Of a stretch of DNA of 64,000 nt, positions 24,901-34,346 are shown piece by piece. Below the pieces are notes generated by a model. That model had not been told where the DNA came from. It saw only the letters and a list, made by a program, of their open reading frames with translations, and did not search any database. The translations under genes were made by a program, and so were the position numbers. Every line of letters starts with the position of its first letter. Position 1 is the first letter of the stretch. The stretch is from Arenicola marina (Eukaryota > Annelida > Polychaeta > Arenicolidae). Where the stretch lies: assembly GCA_964019135.1 (NCBI GenBank), contig OZ025258.1, forward strand, positions 11,241,961 to 11,305,960, read 5' to 3'.

Positions 24901-27900
24901 CGGCTTGCCATCAAAGAATATCTTTGGCGGGATGACGTATGCCATGCACGTGCTTGTCATATCATTCGGTTGCTTAGGAACTCCCATTGTGACGTCATGT
25001 TTATAACATTTTGACGTCACAACTACTCACTATGACAGCAACCAGAGCGCTCTGCTTGGCAACAGACATTATCATTTAGCCCGTCGCTTATAAATTGACT
25101 TTAATTTGAAGTATACATCCAGTGTTAACATTGAATAATTTATTCGTTAATTTTGTGGGGCAGCTGATTTAATTATTAAAGACAAGACATAATAGGCTTC
25201 GACCTCTCTTTGCTTGAATACATTTTATGTACAGCTGATATTTACTCCGAATCCGAAAACGTCTCATGGGGGCTGTTACGCAAAATGAAAGTTCTAAGCC
25301 TATGCTTGAAATGGACTTTGAATACGCATGCATGTTACCTTAAGCGCTCGCTTGCGCTCGCTATAATAAAAGCGTATGCCTCTCCACTTGTAAGATCCTG
25401 TGACGACGCAGTTCAACGTACGTGTTATTGTCTTGCCTACGGCAATGACGTAACATGTATATTGGGCGATAATTGGGGAATGTATTCGCTTCGGCAGGTT
25501 GTATGGGTGACTGCCACGCTGCCCTACGTGGTGTTGCTGATCCTCATGGTGAGGGGTGCCACCTTGCCCGGCTCACTGGATGGCATCCGGTATTATCTCA
25601 CGCCAACCTGGGGAAGACTCAAAGATCCACTGGTAAACAAATAGAATATCAGGTTTATTCATGCACGCAAATGTTGTGCGATAAGTATTGCTTATTTGTC
25701 TAAACAAAAAGCAGTGTTTTGCCATTTTATCGAATATACGTGTATATTGATAAAAAGATGGTATGCGTCTGGCCCCCTGTTTGTCTCTACTATTATAATT
25801 GTATTTAGGCCTATATACCACACATTCCGTGCATAACATAATACGATGGGTTCCATTTATGCCATACATGCCACACCTGCCCAGATACCATACGTACACA
25901 ACATTTGCCGTGTAATCTTGGACGTGAGCAAATTTAGTAATCGATTTATTCTATTGCGAAGTCTATATAAAAGCTCACACAGTTTAAATGTTCTTCCTGG
26001 TACAGGTGTGGGTGGATGCTGCCACCCAAGTGTTCTTTTCGCTCGGCCCAGGCTTCGGAGTCCTCATGGCCCTATCCAGCTACAACAAGTTCCACAACAA
26101 CTGCTATGTGTAGGCGCCATTTCGGCATTGTATTGTTCGTATTGTATCATGTTGGTCTCTCAATGGATGAATCTAATATGTACCACATATACACAGGGGC
26201 GGGTAAAGGAATTCGAAAAGGGGCTGGTCCATTGGAAACTTGCGACCGGGGCGTGGGGGGTCCACGCCGTCTCAGATAGCGTTCTTCCTACAAAAAAGGG
26301 GGCGGGGGGGGGGGGGGCTTCACGCCTCAGATGGCCTGAATATTGCATTGAAAAAAGGCAATTTTCCTCAAAAAGGGGAGGGTCCGGACCACCTGGACTC
26401 CCGCTCACCCCCCCCCCTCTCCCTGGATCCGCCCTTATATACATGGTACTGCCAATTTTAGTTTTTCATAGTAGTAGTTGTTTAGAGTAGTTGTAGTTGT
26501 AACGGTCCTACAAACCATTAGTCCACCATTATAATTCGAGCGCCTTTCTTTCTTGACAGGGATGCCATGGTTACTGCCAGCATCAACTGTGCCACAAGTT
26601 TCCTGGCTGGCTTCGTCGTGTTTTCGGTGCTGGGATATATGGCGCTGGTACAGAGGACGGACATCGCGAATGTGGCCTCCCCTGGTAGGTCATTTTAAAG
26701 CAATATATTCTCCATGTCAAATAAGTATATTCTGTCTTGAATTTTAATCCTAAATGCCTGTGTGCTATCCGAAGAGAAGCACATGTGTTCACCACTGTTT
26801 ACCGAAGCAGACGTTGGTGGCCGGTTTTATATCCTTGCGCCTGTTCGCCGTACGGTATTCTGCGTTATGTCACCACGCGGCTCGCTAGGACATCCGCGCG
26901 CGATATAAATAAACCGTTCAGTTTATGTTGAAATTGTTGTTTTACAGACTCTGTCATAGCCATCTGCAGTGATAACCATTAAATCACTAGGGTCCTGTTT
27001 TGCAACAAGTATTGGTGCATCAACAATTTCCGATAGCATGTATAATACTGTTATATAATATATAGATACATATTTGTTTCCTGTGTTTAGGTGCCGGGCT
27101 GGTGTTCGTTGTCTACCCAGAAGCCATTGCGACATTGAGCGGCTCAGTTTTCTGGGCCATTATTTTCTTCCTGATGCTGATTACCTTAGGACTGGATAGC
27201 ACGGTACGTCCATCTCACATGTCTAACTCTTTGTCTAAGAAATTCCGCATCCCACACGGGCAAGCCCATTAGCTCAGTGGGTTAGAGCGCTCGCATTGAG
27301 TTCTCTGGTCAGTTGAGAGCCTATAACGGCGCGTGCATCGATGGTTCGCGCCCCGCTGTGGCCATGTCTGTGTGGTCGCAGGATAACGAACCCATGTCCT
27401 TCTTCGCAAAGAGTAGGGGGTTACCCCCGGGGACATGGTTCTACTCTCCCTTCCTTCTCCCATTGACGCGATATGACCAAAAGTGGTTGAAGCGTCATGA
27501 ATATACAACCAACTAACCACCCACATCCCACAATAATGGTCTCGAACCCAAACACGTGCATCTGCGGCGTGTTTTCCCATACCCTTGTCCTATGAGGGGT
27601 CACCACTACGTGGCCTAGTGTGCAGCGCGCTCGGCTACTGCAAATTATGCTCTGCTGGGCCAGCCCAATCGGCCGGTGCGGGGTTCGAATCCTACCTGTG
27701 CAAATACATATGTTTGTGTTGGACAAAGATCCCATATCTTTCCTCGCAAAGAGTAGGGAGTTACTCCCAAAGATATGGCTCCCGGCTTCCTGGACCCTTC
27801 TCGTTTTCGCAACATGACCTAAACAGGTTAAAGCGTCCTACATAAATCCAACAATCAAATCCATTTTCCTGCACGGTTTGATGGCGCCATTTGGCCATGA

Positions 27901-30900
27901 TTAGCGTAAATATGGCATAACAACAACAAATGATACTAACATTGGGGGAGTGTTAGACGTTGTTAAAATATGGCTTAAGCTGATTTTTTTTCCACCAAAA
28001 TTGGGGTCCGCATCTAAATCCTGGAACCGCTTAATTTGTTTTACCATATTAGAAGTGTTGATGATAAAGTACTTTTTGATGTCCGTCCCCCAGTTCGGCG
28101 GCCTGGAAGCCCTTCTCACGGGCCTCTCAGACGAGTGGCCAATACTTAGAAGGAAACGAGAACTGTTTGTCGCTGGTTTCATCGCGTTCTGCTTTCTGGG
28201 ATCATTACCCACAGTTACTTACGTAAGTATATATACCCCTCGAACACACTTTCTCTAAGCATGTAATTGTCATAGGATTGACTTTTACACTGATCTTCGT
28301 TATTCCGAAGCATGAGACACGATGAGCCCCCGTATCAGTGTTTACCAGCTTGTTAACGTGGGCTGTCGAATAAACTTAACCATGGTGACCCGGATTTTTT
28401 TTACATTAGATATTGTTCTATACACATGTGTCTACCAAATGTATATAAGTCATGGACATGTACTTCTCCTAGCAATTTCTTTTGTTTTCATTTTTAAGCT
28501 CAGTATATAATGCGTGAACAATTAAAAAAATCTGCGGATTTTTCTGGTGAAAGGAAAAAATCCCCATCCCCCCAAAACACAAAAAAACATACTCATACAT
28601 CCTTGAGCTCATGGATCTGAAGCAGACAATGGCGGAAGGTTGCTTATTTTCAAATCATTGCCGAATTCCGGATACCACATAGTGCAGAGCTGCCCTCTAC
28701 TGGCTGAGCCATTCAACGTCACCCATGCGTGGCGGGCAAACTTTTGTCTTCCTCCACCAGATGGCTCCATCGTTCCATGCAGTTTCCACGGGACACCGAA
28801 AAGGAATTCCAATTATCCCCCATTACGTAAATGTGATACAAAGAATTTGTAATTCGGTTCGATTATGATACCGTTGACGTGTTCTCGCTAGGGTGGCAGC
28901 TATGTGGTGAATCTCCTTGACAACCACGGAGCCCCCTTTTCCATCCTGGTAATATGTCTGGTTGAGGTCATCGCGGTCAACTGGTTTTACGGTAAGCACG
29001 TGTCGCGGTTGCGTCACATAATGACGTATATTCAGCGGACTCAGAATATATCTTTCATTGCAGACTAGCGATTGGGGAAGACAGGAAAGGAATGATCTGA
29101 CAAAGACCATGTGCATTTTATGAGCGGTTTCCTTTACTAAGTACTGTATTAATTAAGCTTCGCCGATATGCCTTAAGGCTGTTCATTCTGTATTTGGTCA
29201 GTTAAGTATCTCACTATCATATTTAATATAAATATTGTATAACTGGCCAAAGTAACGGTCGTGTTATCCTAATATTTATGACGCTGTGGAGAAAGAGCAG
29301 TTTATAAGCGCTAAAAGCGTTATTCGTTGCATTGTATGATATCCATCATACCTTGTTTACCCAAATTTGTGCATATCGTGTGGAAACGTGTGTACACCAT
29401 TTTTGTACCCTTTAACATGTGCTGATCTACTTCTCATAGAGTTCACATTCACACAGTTGTTAGACATTGTGTCCAGAACGTTTTTCCAAAATATTTCGAA
29501 TATCACTATGTTGCTGACTGAGTATCTTTAAGAACAGTTATGACGGCGTATTAATATGTCATGCTTCCCTACTTCGTTTCTTATTCTACTACTGTTTATT
29601 GCTCCAATAAACATAATGGTTTATCACGTGCTTTCAAACGTGATACATTCCATGCACCTACATCCCTTTACACTGCACCAACATCCAGTATGCGGCATTT
29701 AACGACATACACCAAAGGCTATGTGGTCTGCTGATTCTCCACTGGATGGTGAAATGACTGCCAGAGGCCATGACTCTCAACACACCGCGCTCAGACTATT
29801 ATCATCCACTCGGATATCACGTGACAGTTTAAAGGGAAGCGCAATTATCCCCCTACTACTTTAGTCTATAAAAGTGCACCCGTGGCTTGATAGCTCAAAG
29901 CTATTTCCCGACGTGTAAGGGGTCTCCTGACTTAATAACGAAAGTGTCGCTACAAGGATTCCCCAATATCCGACAGGCTAGTTTTTTTTGTCGTTTGCAG
30001 GTGTGCGACGTTTTGCTGACGACATAAAGGAGATGCTTGGCTTCCGACCGGGATATTTTTGGCTGGTTTGCTGGGCCGTCATAAGCCCCGCATTCCTTAT
30101 CGTAAGTGACGATTTCCAGCAGTATGCCTGCCATACGCCGCTTGTTTTGTGTAACGCCTCCCATATAGCTGAGTGACTGTCATGACATATATAATTGTAT
30201 TATGTTGCGGTGACGGGTGATTTTTAGTGTTACTGTCATGCATATAATGGCAACTAAATCCCGTGCGTATTAAGCAATTTATTTGGATCCAGTTTGACTT
30301 TGACGATGTTTTACCCACCTCTTCCCCACCCACCCTGCCCCCTCCACCCTCTCACTCACGCACACACACACGTTTTTGGTTTCGATGGGTGGCATTTATA
30401 GACAGTCCTACGTGAACGGAAATAATAGGGCTGCCGTTCACGCGGGATTTATTTCCGGTTCACCACAACACGTCGAAACAGCAACATCACCACAGATTTT
30501 TGAAAAAAACGACATTTGAAACAAAAAGCGACAAGGAACGTCATGAAAAATCGGCATTCGACACTGAGAATTTTGGAAAATCGACACTGGACACTAGACC
30601 TTCGAGACCCCTATAGAAGGCGCCCCCACCCCCACCTCCCATGTTGTCATCCATATGCAGGAAAATATATATTTTCGAATGTAAATTAGATAAGAACACT
30701 TATGTCCTAGCTTTTTGGTTTATTTTGTTAAATGGTATAAATTTCGGTCCTAAAAGAGGGGGGAGGGGGTGGGGCGACCCGGCCCTCTGGATCCGTCCGT
30801 CGGGAAGTATGGTATATATATCTGTAGACAAATTAAATATCAAGAACATCAAGATATTTCACAAGACATTTTTCCGCCAGTGTCAAAGATGGCGGATATC

Positions 30901-31434
30901 ACCGAAGTCATCTACTATATATTTGTTGTGTTCTGGTGCACCCTTTGCAGGCGTTATGTATTGCATCCGTCGTTTGCTACGTACCGCTGAGCGTCGGTGA
31001 CTATACCTACCCCCCATGGGCCACCGCGGTCGGTTGGCTCGTCACCCTGAGCTCAGCCATCTGTATTCCTGTCTACATGGGTTACAGGGCGCTGACATAC
31101 GTAAGTATTACCTCATGGGCTATAGCTGCCATAGTAACAAGCACATTAGTAATTAAGACGGATGTAGACCTACATAATTCTACAGAAGGCCGGACCTCAG
31201 TTTTACTACCTTTATGAATGGGTCTTTAGTGATTTTATGGAATAAAGATTGTAACCTGTAACCTGTATTGAAACACATTACTAGGTGTTCAATAGACAGA
31301 GTGAACTTTGAACTAAGGAATAACGTGGCATCACTATTTTAACATCACAGGGTTTCCGGGGACTCGTCACACCAGGAGATAAAGAAGCCGTCCGCGGACA
31401 GGACGGAATTCCCTTGTCACCTGCGTACCTGTGA
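9944..31434 (+). CDS. SLC6A4-like: Serotonin-type sodium- and chloride-dependent monoamine transporter (SLC6), 13 coding exons
   Basis: SLC6 plasma-membrane symporter. Exons, all with GT/AG borders: 9944-10160, 11242-11376, 23642-23873, 24473-24611, 25498-25632, 26006-26109, 26560-26684, 27091-27203, 28094-28222, 28892-28991, 30001-30101, 30951-31100, 31351-31434. They sum to 1,764 bases (587 residues plus TGA) with every phase matching; vertebrate SERT is about 630. TM1 has [20 protein letters not shown], whose Asp (residue 56) is the monoamine-transporter hallmark. GCISIW in exon 2 and LGHLGGVKW in exon 4 resemble SERT more than DAT/NET. The paired EL2 cysteines ([12 protein letters not shown]), two N-glycosylation sequons, SLGPGFGV (TM6) and LITLGLDST (TM8) are present. 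Phe53 sits where human SERT has Tyr95, a DAT/NET-like state, and Val replaces Ile172. The start ATG has good context (AACAATGG). Introns carry many repeats; intron 2 is 12.3 kb. Confidence 0.93.
10161..13224 (+). other. Transporter intron 1 and the first part of intron 2
   Basis: Intron 1 (10161-11241) and, after exon 2 (11242-11376), the first part of intron 2. C-rich (about 12238-12355) and G-rich (about 12478-12510 and 12660-12760) low-complexity patches are visible. No other gene or element is supported. Confidence 0.7.
13225..17960. repeat. 4.7-kb minisatellite of 54-bp units inside transporter intron 2
   Basis: About 80 head-to-tail 54-bp units. Each is made of three related 18-mers: CACCATATTGATATACGC, CACCATATCAATATGTGC and CATGATATCAATCTGCGT. 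Recurrent variants are C/T in CGC(C/T)ACC, A/G in ATCA(A/G)TCTG, AATATG/AAGATG, and a 52-bp unit lacking GC in CTGCGTCACC. Both ends are degenerate. Because 54 is divisible by three and the unit lacks stops in several frames, long periodic open frames appear on both strands; these are not genes. Confidence 0.97.
18097..18274. mobile_element. MITE-like element with GGATCC-containing ends
   Basis: The left end CAGGGTCGGATCCAG and right end CTGGATCCGCCCGTG form near-perfect terminal inverted repeats around a G/C-homopolymer-rich interior (GGGGCCGGGGCCGGGGCC near 18218-18245). It is the same family as the copies at 26.2 and 46.0 kb. It has no coding capacity and would be non-autonomous. Confidence 0.65.
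18288..18400 (-). mobile_element. Fragment of the main tRNA-derived SINE
   Basis: On the minus strand it carries the B-box part GGTTCAAGCCCC and the TGTGGCCATGTCTGTG segment of the family. The A-box part is degraded past about 18400. Confidence 0.65.
18790..18975 (-). mobile_element. Decayed copy of the GGATCC-ended MITE family, minus orientation
   Basis: In reverse orientation this stretch matches the interior of the 26.2-kb copy: a GGGTCCACG-like run, CTCAGATG, a purine run, then GTCCGGACC-like sequence. The ends are eroded. Confidence 0.5.
20868..21125 (+). mobile_element. Full-length tRNA-derived SINE, main family
   Basis: The A box (TAGCTCAGTGGGCTAGAGCG) and B box (GGTTCGAGCCC) are followed by the family body (TTCGTAAAGAGTAG...CCCCGGGGACATGG) and the tail GACCAAAAGTGGTTAAAGCG ending in CAACCAACCAACC. 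It is flanked by AAAATAATA on the left (20855-20863) and right (about 21127-21135), a plausible target-site duplication. Confidence 0.88.
21300..21595. repeat. Interspersed repeat, copy 1 of 2
   Basis: Shares CTCCATGTCAAATAAGTATA, GCTATCCGCAGAGAAGC and TTTATGTTGAAATTG in the same order with the sequence at 26.7-26.95 kb. No terminal repeats or coding capacity were recognised, so the class is unknown. Confidence 0.65.
21596..23641 (+). other. Transporter intron 2, distal part
   Basis: No gene is supported apart from the SINE fragment listed separately. It ends in the exon 3 acceptor, a T-rich tract closing with CACATTTTAG at 23641. Confidence 0.6.
23120..23275 (+). mobile_element. Internally deleted SINE, main family
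   Basis: A short head remnant (GTGCTCTGGTCACATTTGAG) joins directly to the body (AAGAGTAGGGGGTTACCCCC) and the tail (GACCAAAAGTGGTTAAAGCG). The B-box part and the first half of the body are missing. Confidence 0.75.
24080..24470. repeat. Three degenerate tandem repeats of about 130 bp upstream of exon 4
   Basis: Successive blocks near 24088, 24213 and 24358 share TTGAT...GCGTGTCCC, CATGTCATG(A/G)CAGCT, GACCTG(T/C)ACTGCA and TTGTCATT-TCTA. The third block runs into the exon 4 acceptor. The downstream duplicated unit at 44.76 kb begins inside the equivalent of this third block. Confidence 0.65.
24802..25361 (+). mobile_element. TA-flanked non-autonomous element of 560 bp, copy 1 (transporter intron 4)
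   Basis: Unit 2 preserves the empty site: TTCCTATAATAAAAG there corresponds to TTCCTA-[element]-TATAATAAAAG here, which defines the ends and a TA target duplication. An inverted copy lies at 46597-47167. The interior contains two inverted CRE-like 11-mers, TTGTGACGTCA (24987-24997) and TGACGTCACAA (25012-25022). No obvious terminal inverted repeat or coding region is present. The TA target suggests Tc1/mariner-type mobilisation, which is inference. Confidence 0.82.
26194..26435. mobile_element. MITE-like element with GGATCCGCCC end, transporter intron 6
   Basis: Begins CAGGGGCGGGTAAAGGAATT and ends CCCTGGATCCGCCCTT, flanked by ATATACA on both sides. The interior is rich in G and C homopolymers. 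The same insertion is present in unit 2 at 45993-46235, where the left end is better preserved (CAGGGGCGGATCCTGGAATT). Confidence 0.72.
26694..26952. repeat. Interspersed repeat, copy 2 of 2 (transporter intron 7)
   Basis: Matches 21.3-21.6 kb over CTCCATGTCAAATAAGTATA, GCTATCCG-AGAGAAGC and TTTATGTTGAAATTG. Unit 2 lacks it: there GTAGGTCATGAACAG runs almost directly into CACAGCCATATGCAGTG. Confidence 0.72.
27257..27523 (+). mobile_element. Full-length SINE, main family, with target-site duplication (transporter intron 8)
   Basis: Head (TTAGCTCAGTGGGTTAGAGC), B box (GATGGTTCGCGCC), body and CAACCAACTAACCACC tail are all present. A perfect 9-bp repeat CATCCCACA flanks it at 27248-27256 and 27524-27532. 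The same insertion is at 47.36 kb in unit 2, so it predates the duplication. Confidence 0.92.
27590..27857 (+). mobile_element. Second SINE family, different tRNA head but related body
   Basis: The head has CGTGGCCTAGTGTGCAGCGC (A-box-like) and GGTTCGAATCC (B box), unlike the main family. The body (CGCAAAGAGTAGGGAGTTAC) and the tail (GACCTAAACAGGTTAAAGCG) are clearly related to the main family, so a shared body has been joined to two tRNA heads. Confidence 0.82.
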
Positions 31435-34346
31435 TGTATCCAACCATCCAGTTCCGCACCCGTCAGCGGGATCCTTGAGCCAACACTTGCCCTGAACTTA
31501 AAACTCACGGTCAATTGCACCGGGAACAGGAATGGGTGGAACCCCAGGATCAGGAGAGACGTACCCCCAGCACCAAGCATTTGATTTTCATCAATTTTCA
31601 AAATGTTTATGCTAATTGTTCTAATCTGTCCTGAATTGAATGTACAGTTAAATTCCGATGGAGATGGGATCAGAGGATAATGTCAATAAAACCATAGAAA
31701 TATTTGTTACGGTCACGACGTGACCTACACTGGAGCAGCTGTGTTAAACGTGTTCTATATGTGTGTAATATATATATATGTATATATCTTAGAGTATATG
31801 ACAATGGCGGAACAATGGCTGGCTGTCACATACAATTTCTGCGTTTATTTGTTTGTTTGCGTTCGTATAATTTTACGCCCATTCATGCTTAATTAAAATG
31901 GAAACATTCAAATAATTGAAAACATTTCGTTACAACGTTATGTAACCACGAATATGTAATCCGAGAGTACACATAATATAGGCCATGACTTGTAATAACA
32001 TAGGGGGTGTCAGCTCTCGCGGGTTCTACTTTCGGCCTTGGAATTAGGTGGCCAACACACTAACACATCTTCTTTGTTCAGTGCGCATTTTGACTCTCCC
32101 CCTAACTAACAATGGACACTATACCCACAGTGGAACAAAGTAAGCAGCGCTGCCGTCGTGGCGAGGAAGGGCTGGATGGCAATTTATATAAGTGTCACTT
32201 GCAATTGTCTAATTTATATTTTACTTATTTTGCAATATTTAATTGGCATGTTGACGTAGCTGTTTCCTTGGAGGCACACTTCATTCCAGCCATTGTTTAT
32301 TTACTCCCACGCTTAGATCTAGATCTATAGATAATAATTAAGTTCATTAAATTAATACAATTAAGTTCTATGTATATTGTCATAAATGTTACTTCTAATC
32401 ACAGCTTTAATGAAAATGAGATAATTTATAATTTCAAAGCCTTGATGAATTCTTTAGTATCCAAGTCGCATTTGCTTAGAAAATTACCTGTATGCCTCAG
32501 TACCATAATATTAACAAATAATGGATATATATTTATCAATTACGTTATTAAAAAAATAACAGCGTCAATAAAAGTTTCCCTTTTTCTGCTCATAATAATG
32601 TATCTCCTTGTCAGCTGTGATTCGGTGGTGTGCAGCACTGTCAGGCCAGCGTCAATATTAGGTTTCTAATAGGTTAATGTAGTGCGTTTACTGGAAATTG
32701 TTATTGACACGGAGAATTAGACGTTTAAAGTCATCTACCGATATATTGTCACCAAAAAGTTAACTGATGCTTGCGTAAGTTGCATAGATGTCCAAAAGGG
32801 AACCACTATTTTCTCTCAAGCAAGTAGCGAGTGAACTGCGCAGTAAATAATTGAGGTCGCATTGAAATGTCGTTGTCACTAACAGACAATCTCATAAGGG
32901 ATCACGCACATAAAACTAGATTCACTTGCATTCCCTACTGATGCCAACACCGCATATATTTCTCAATATTTTGCTTCATTAATATCAGATTACTGGTGGC
33001 GATTCAGGCTGCGATGAATATACGGTATATAGCATTACACAGGATCTACTTCGGTAGCTTCGTGGCCTCTTAACTGATAGACACCATTCGAACCCTCCAT
33101 AGCGCTGACTTCAGTCGGTGCCTTAATTGTTCTCATTGACCAAGGTTTTTGATGGCAATTAGTGGACAGTCCATGTCACACGACATCTTTGTTTACTGAA
33201 AATTGCTCTCGGATGTGCTTTAGGAAGTGCACAACAAAGTATACTTAGCAGTGCTCTGAGATGTACACTGGGAAGCGTACTGAAAAGTACTTGAAATATG
33301 CAAAAGCTGAAACATAATCATGACCCAGATAGCATACAAACGTTGATTCAACATGGATTAAACCTTTCTTTCGAACATTGATTAAATGTCAATATGCATC
33401 CTAGCAGTGTTCTTTACCATAAAAAATGGTCACGTGTCTTTTTCCACCGCTTTCCTGCCTGCCACAGGACCAACTATTCATTTCTTGCATGGAATGGTAC
33501 AAACATACATAGAACAAGACTGCGTCACTGGTTGGTTTGAAACTATACCTACCTACCGTACGCCTATGTCCAAATTCCGATCCCATTTTGGTGTCAGTTT
33601 CGTTGCCTCCTTTGATTTCGGTGCCTCAACCCAATCCACTTATTTGAGAGCATCGAACAACTTGCACATTGAACACCATGCATGTATCGCGCCATAATAT
33701 GACACTATGCGATATAAAGAAGATCCCATTGAATGAAACATTACTGCAGGCACTAATTAGAATCCTTCAATTCGCCTTGTGAGTCTATGACTACATCGCC
33801 ATTGTTCTACTGGAAGGATTGTTATGTCAGACTCAATTAGTAATAAACACGCTATGATACGGAATGGCGAAACGACTCAAGACCCATGTAATCCTGTCAT
33901 CATACCCTCAAGCGTATTCCTATATTTCAACATTTCAAGCACGGTTGCTTGAAAGACGAAACACGTATACCAAGATGCATCAGCCATTTACATGACAATA
34001 TGCGATACGCAGAAGATTCGTTTCAATCAGACACATGTCTGACACACTAATTACTATATTAGAAACTAATTAGTGGCGCACCTTGAAAAACAATCCAGTT
34101 CGTTATCACTGAAATTAATTCTTCAAGCTGTACCGTTGTTAATGAGCTTATCTAATTAATATCGAATTCGTTAATTACAAGACACATACATATGTCATGC
34201 CAACAATCGCAGCAAACGTGTCCACTGGTCGACAAGGTCTTAATCAGTTTGTTCGATCCCTATCTCTGTTGACTGAAAGTGTTAATTTTGTTTCGTGCCT
34301 TTTGGAGAGAACTTGGAAACAGATTGAAATACCTTCTGCTGTCGTC
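31435..34346 (+). other. Transporter 3' flank and upstream region of receptor A
   Basis: Largely conserved in unit 2 (about 47.93-50.43 kb), except about 33085-33735, which is present only here. A 99-codon open frame from ATG 32370 to 32669 is retained at equal length in unit 2 (48976-49275), but it resembles nothing I know and may be chance. The open frame of the first receptor exon extends upstream to an ATG at 34197. Confidence 0.5.
31685..31690 (+). terminator. Candidate polyadenylation signal of the transporter gene
   Basis: AATAAA about 250 bases after the transporter stop codon. It is also conserved in unit 2 near 48240. The assignment is by position only. Confidence 0.4.

Noticed and set aside
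31704-31892. 62-codon open frame conserved at 48259-48447
   Set aside because: It starts with TTG, has simple-sequence TA content, and its conservation is explained by the segmental duplication.
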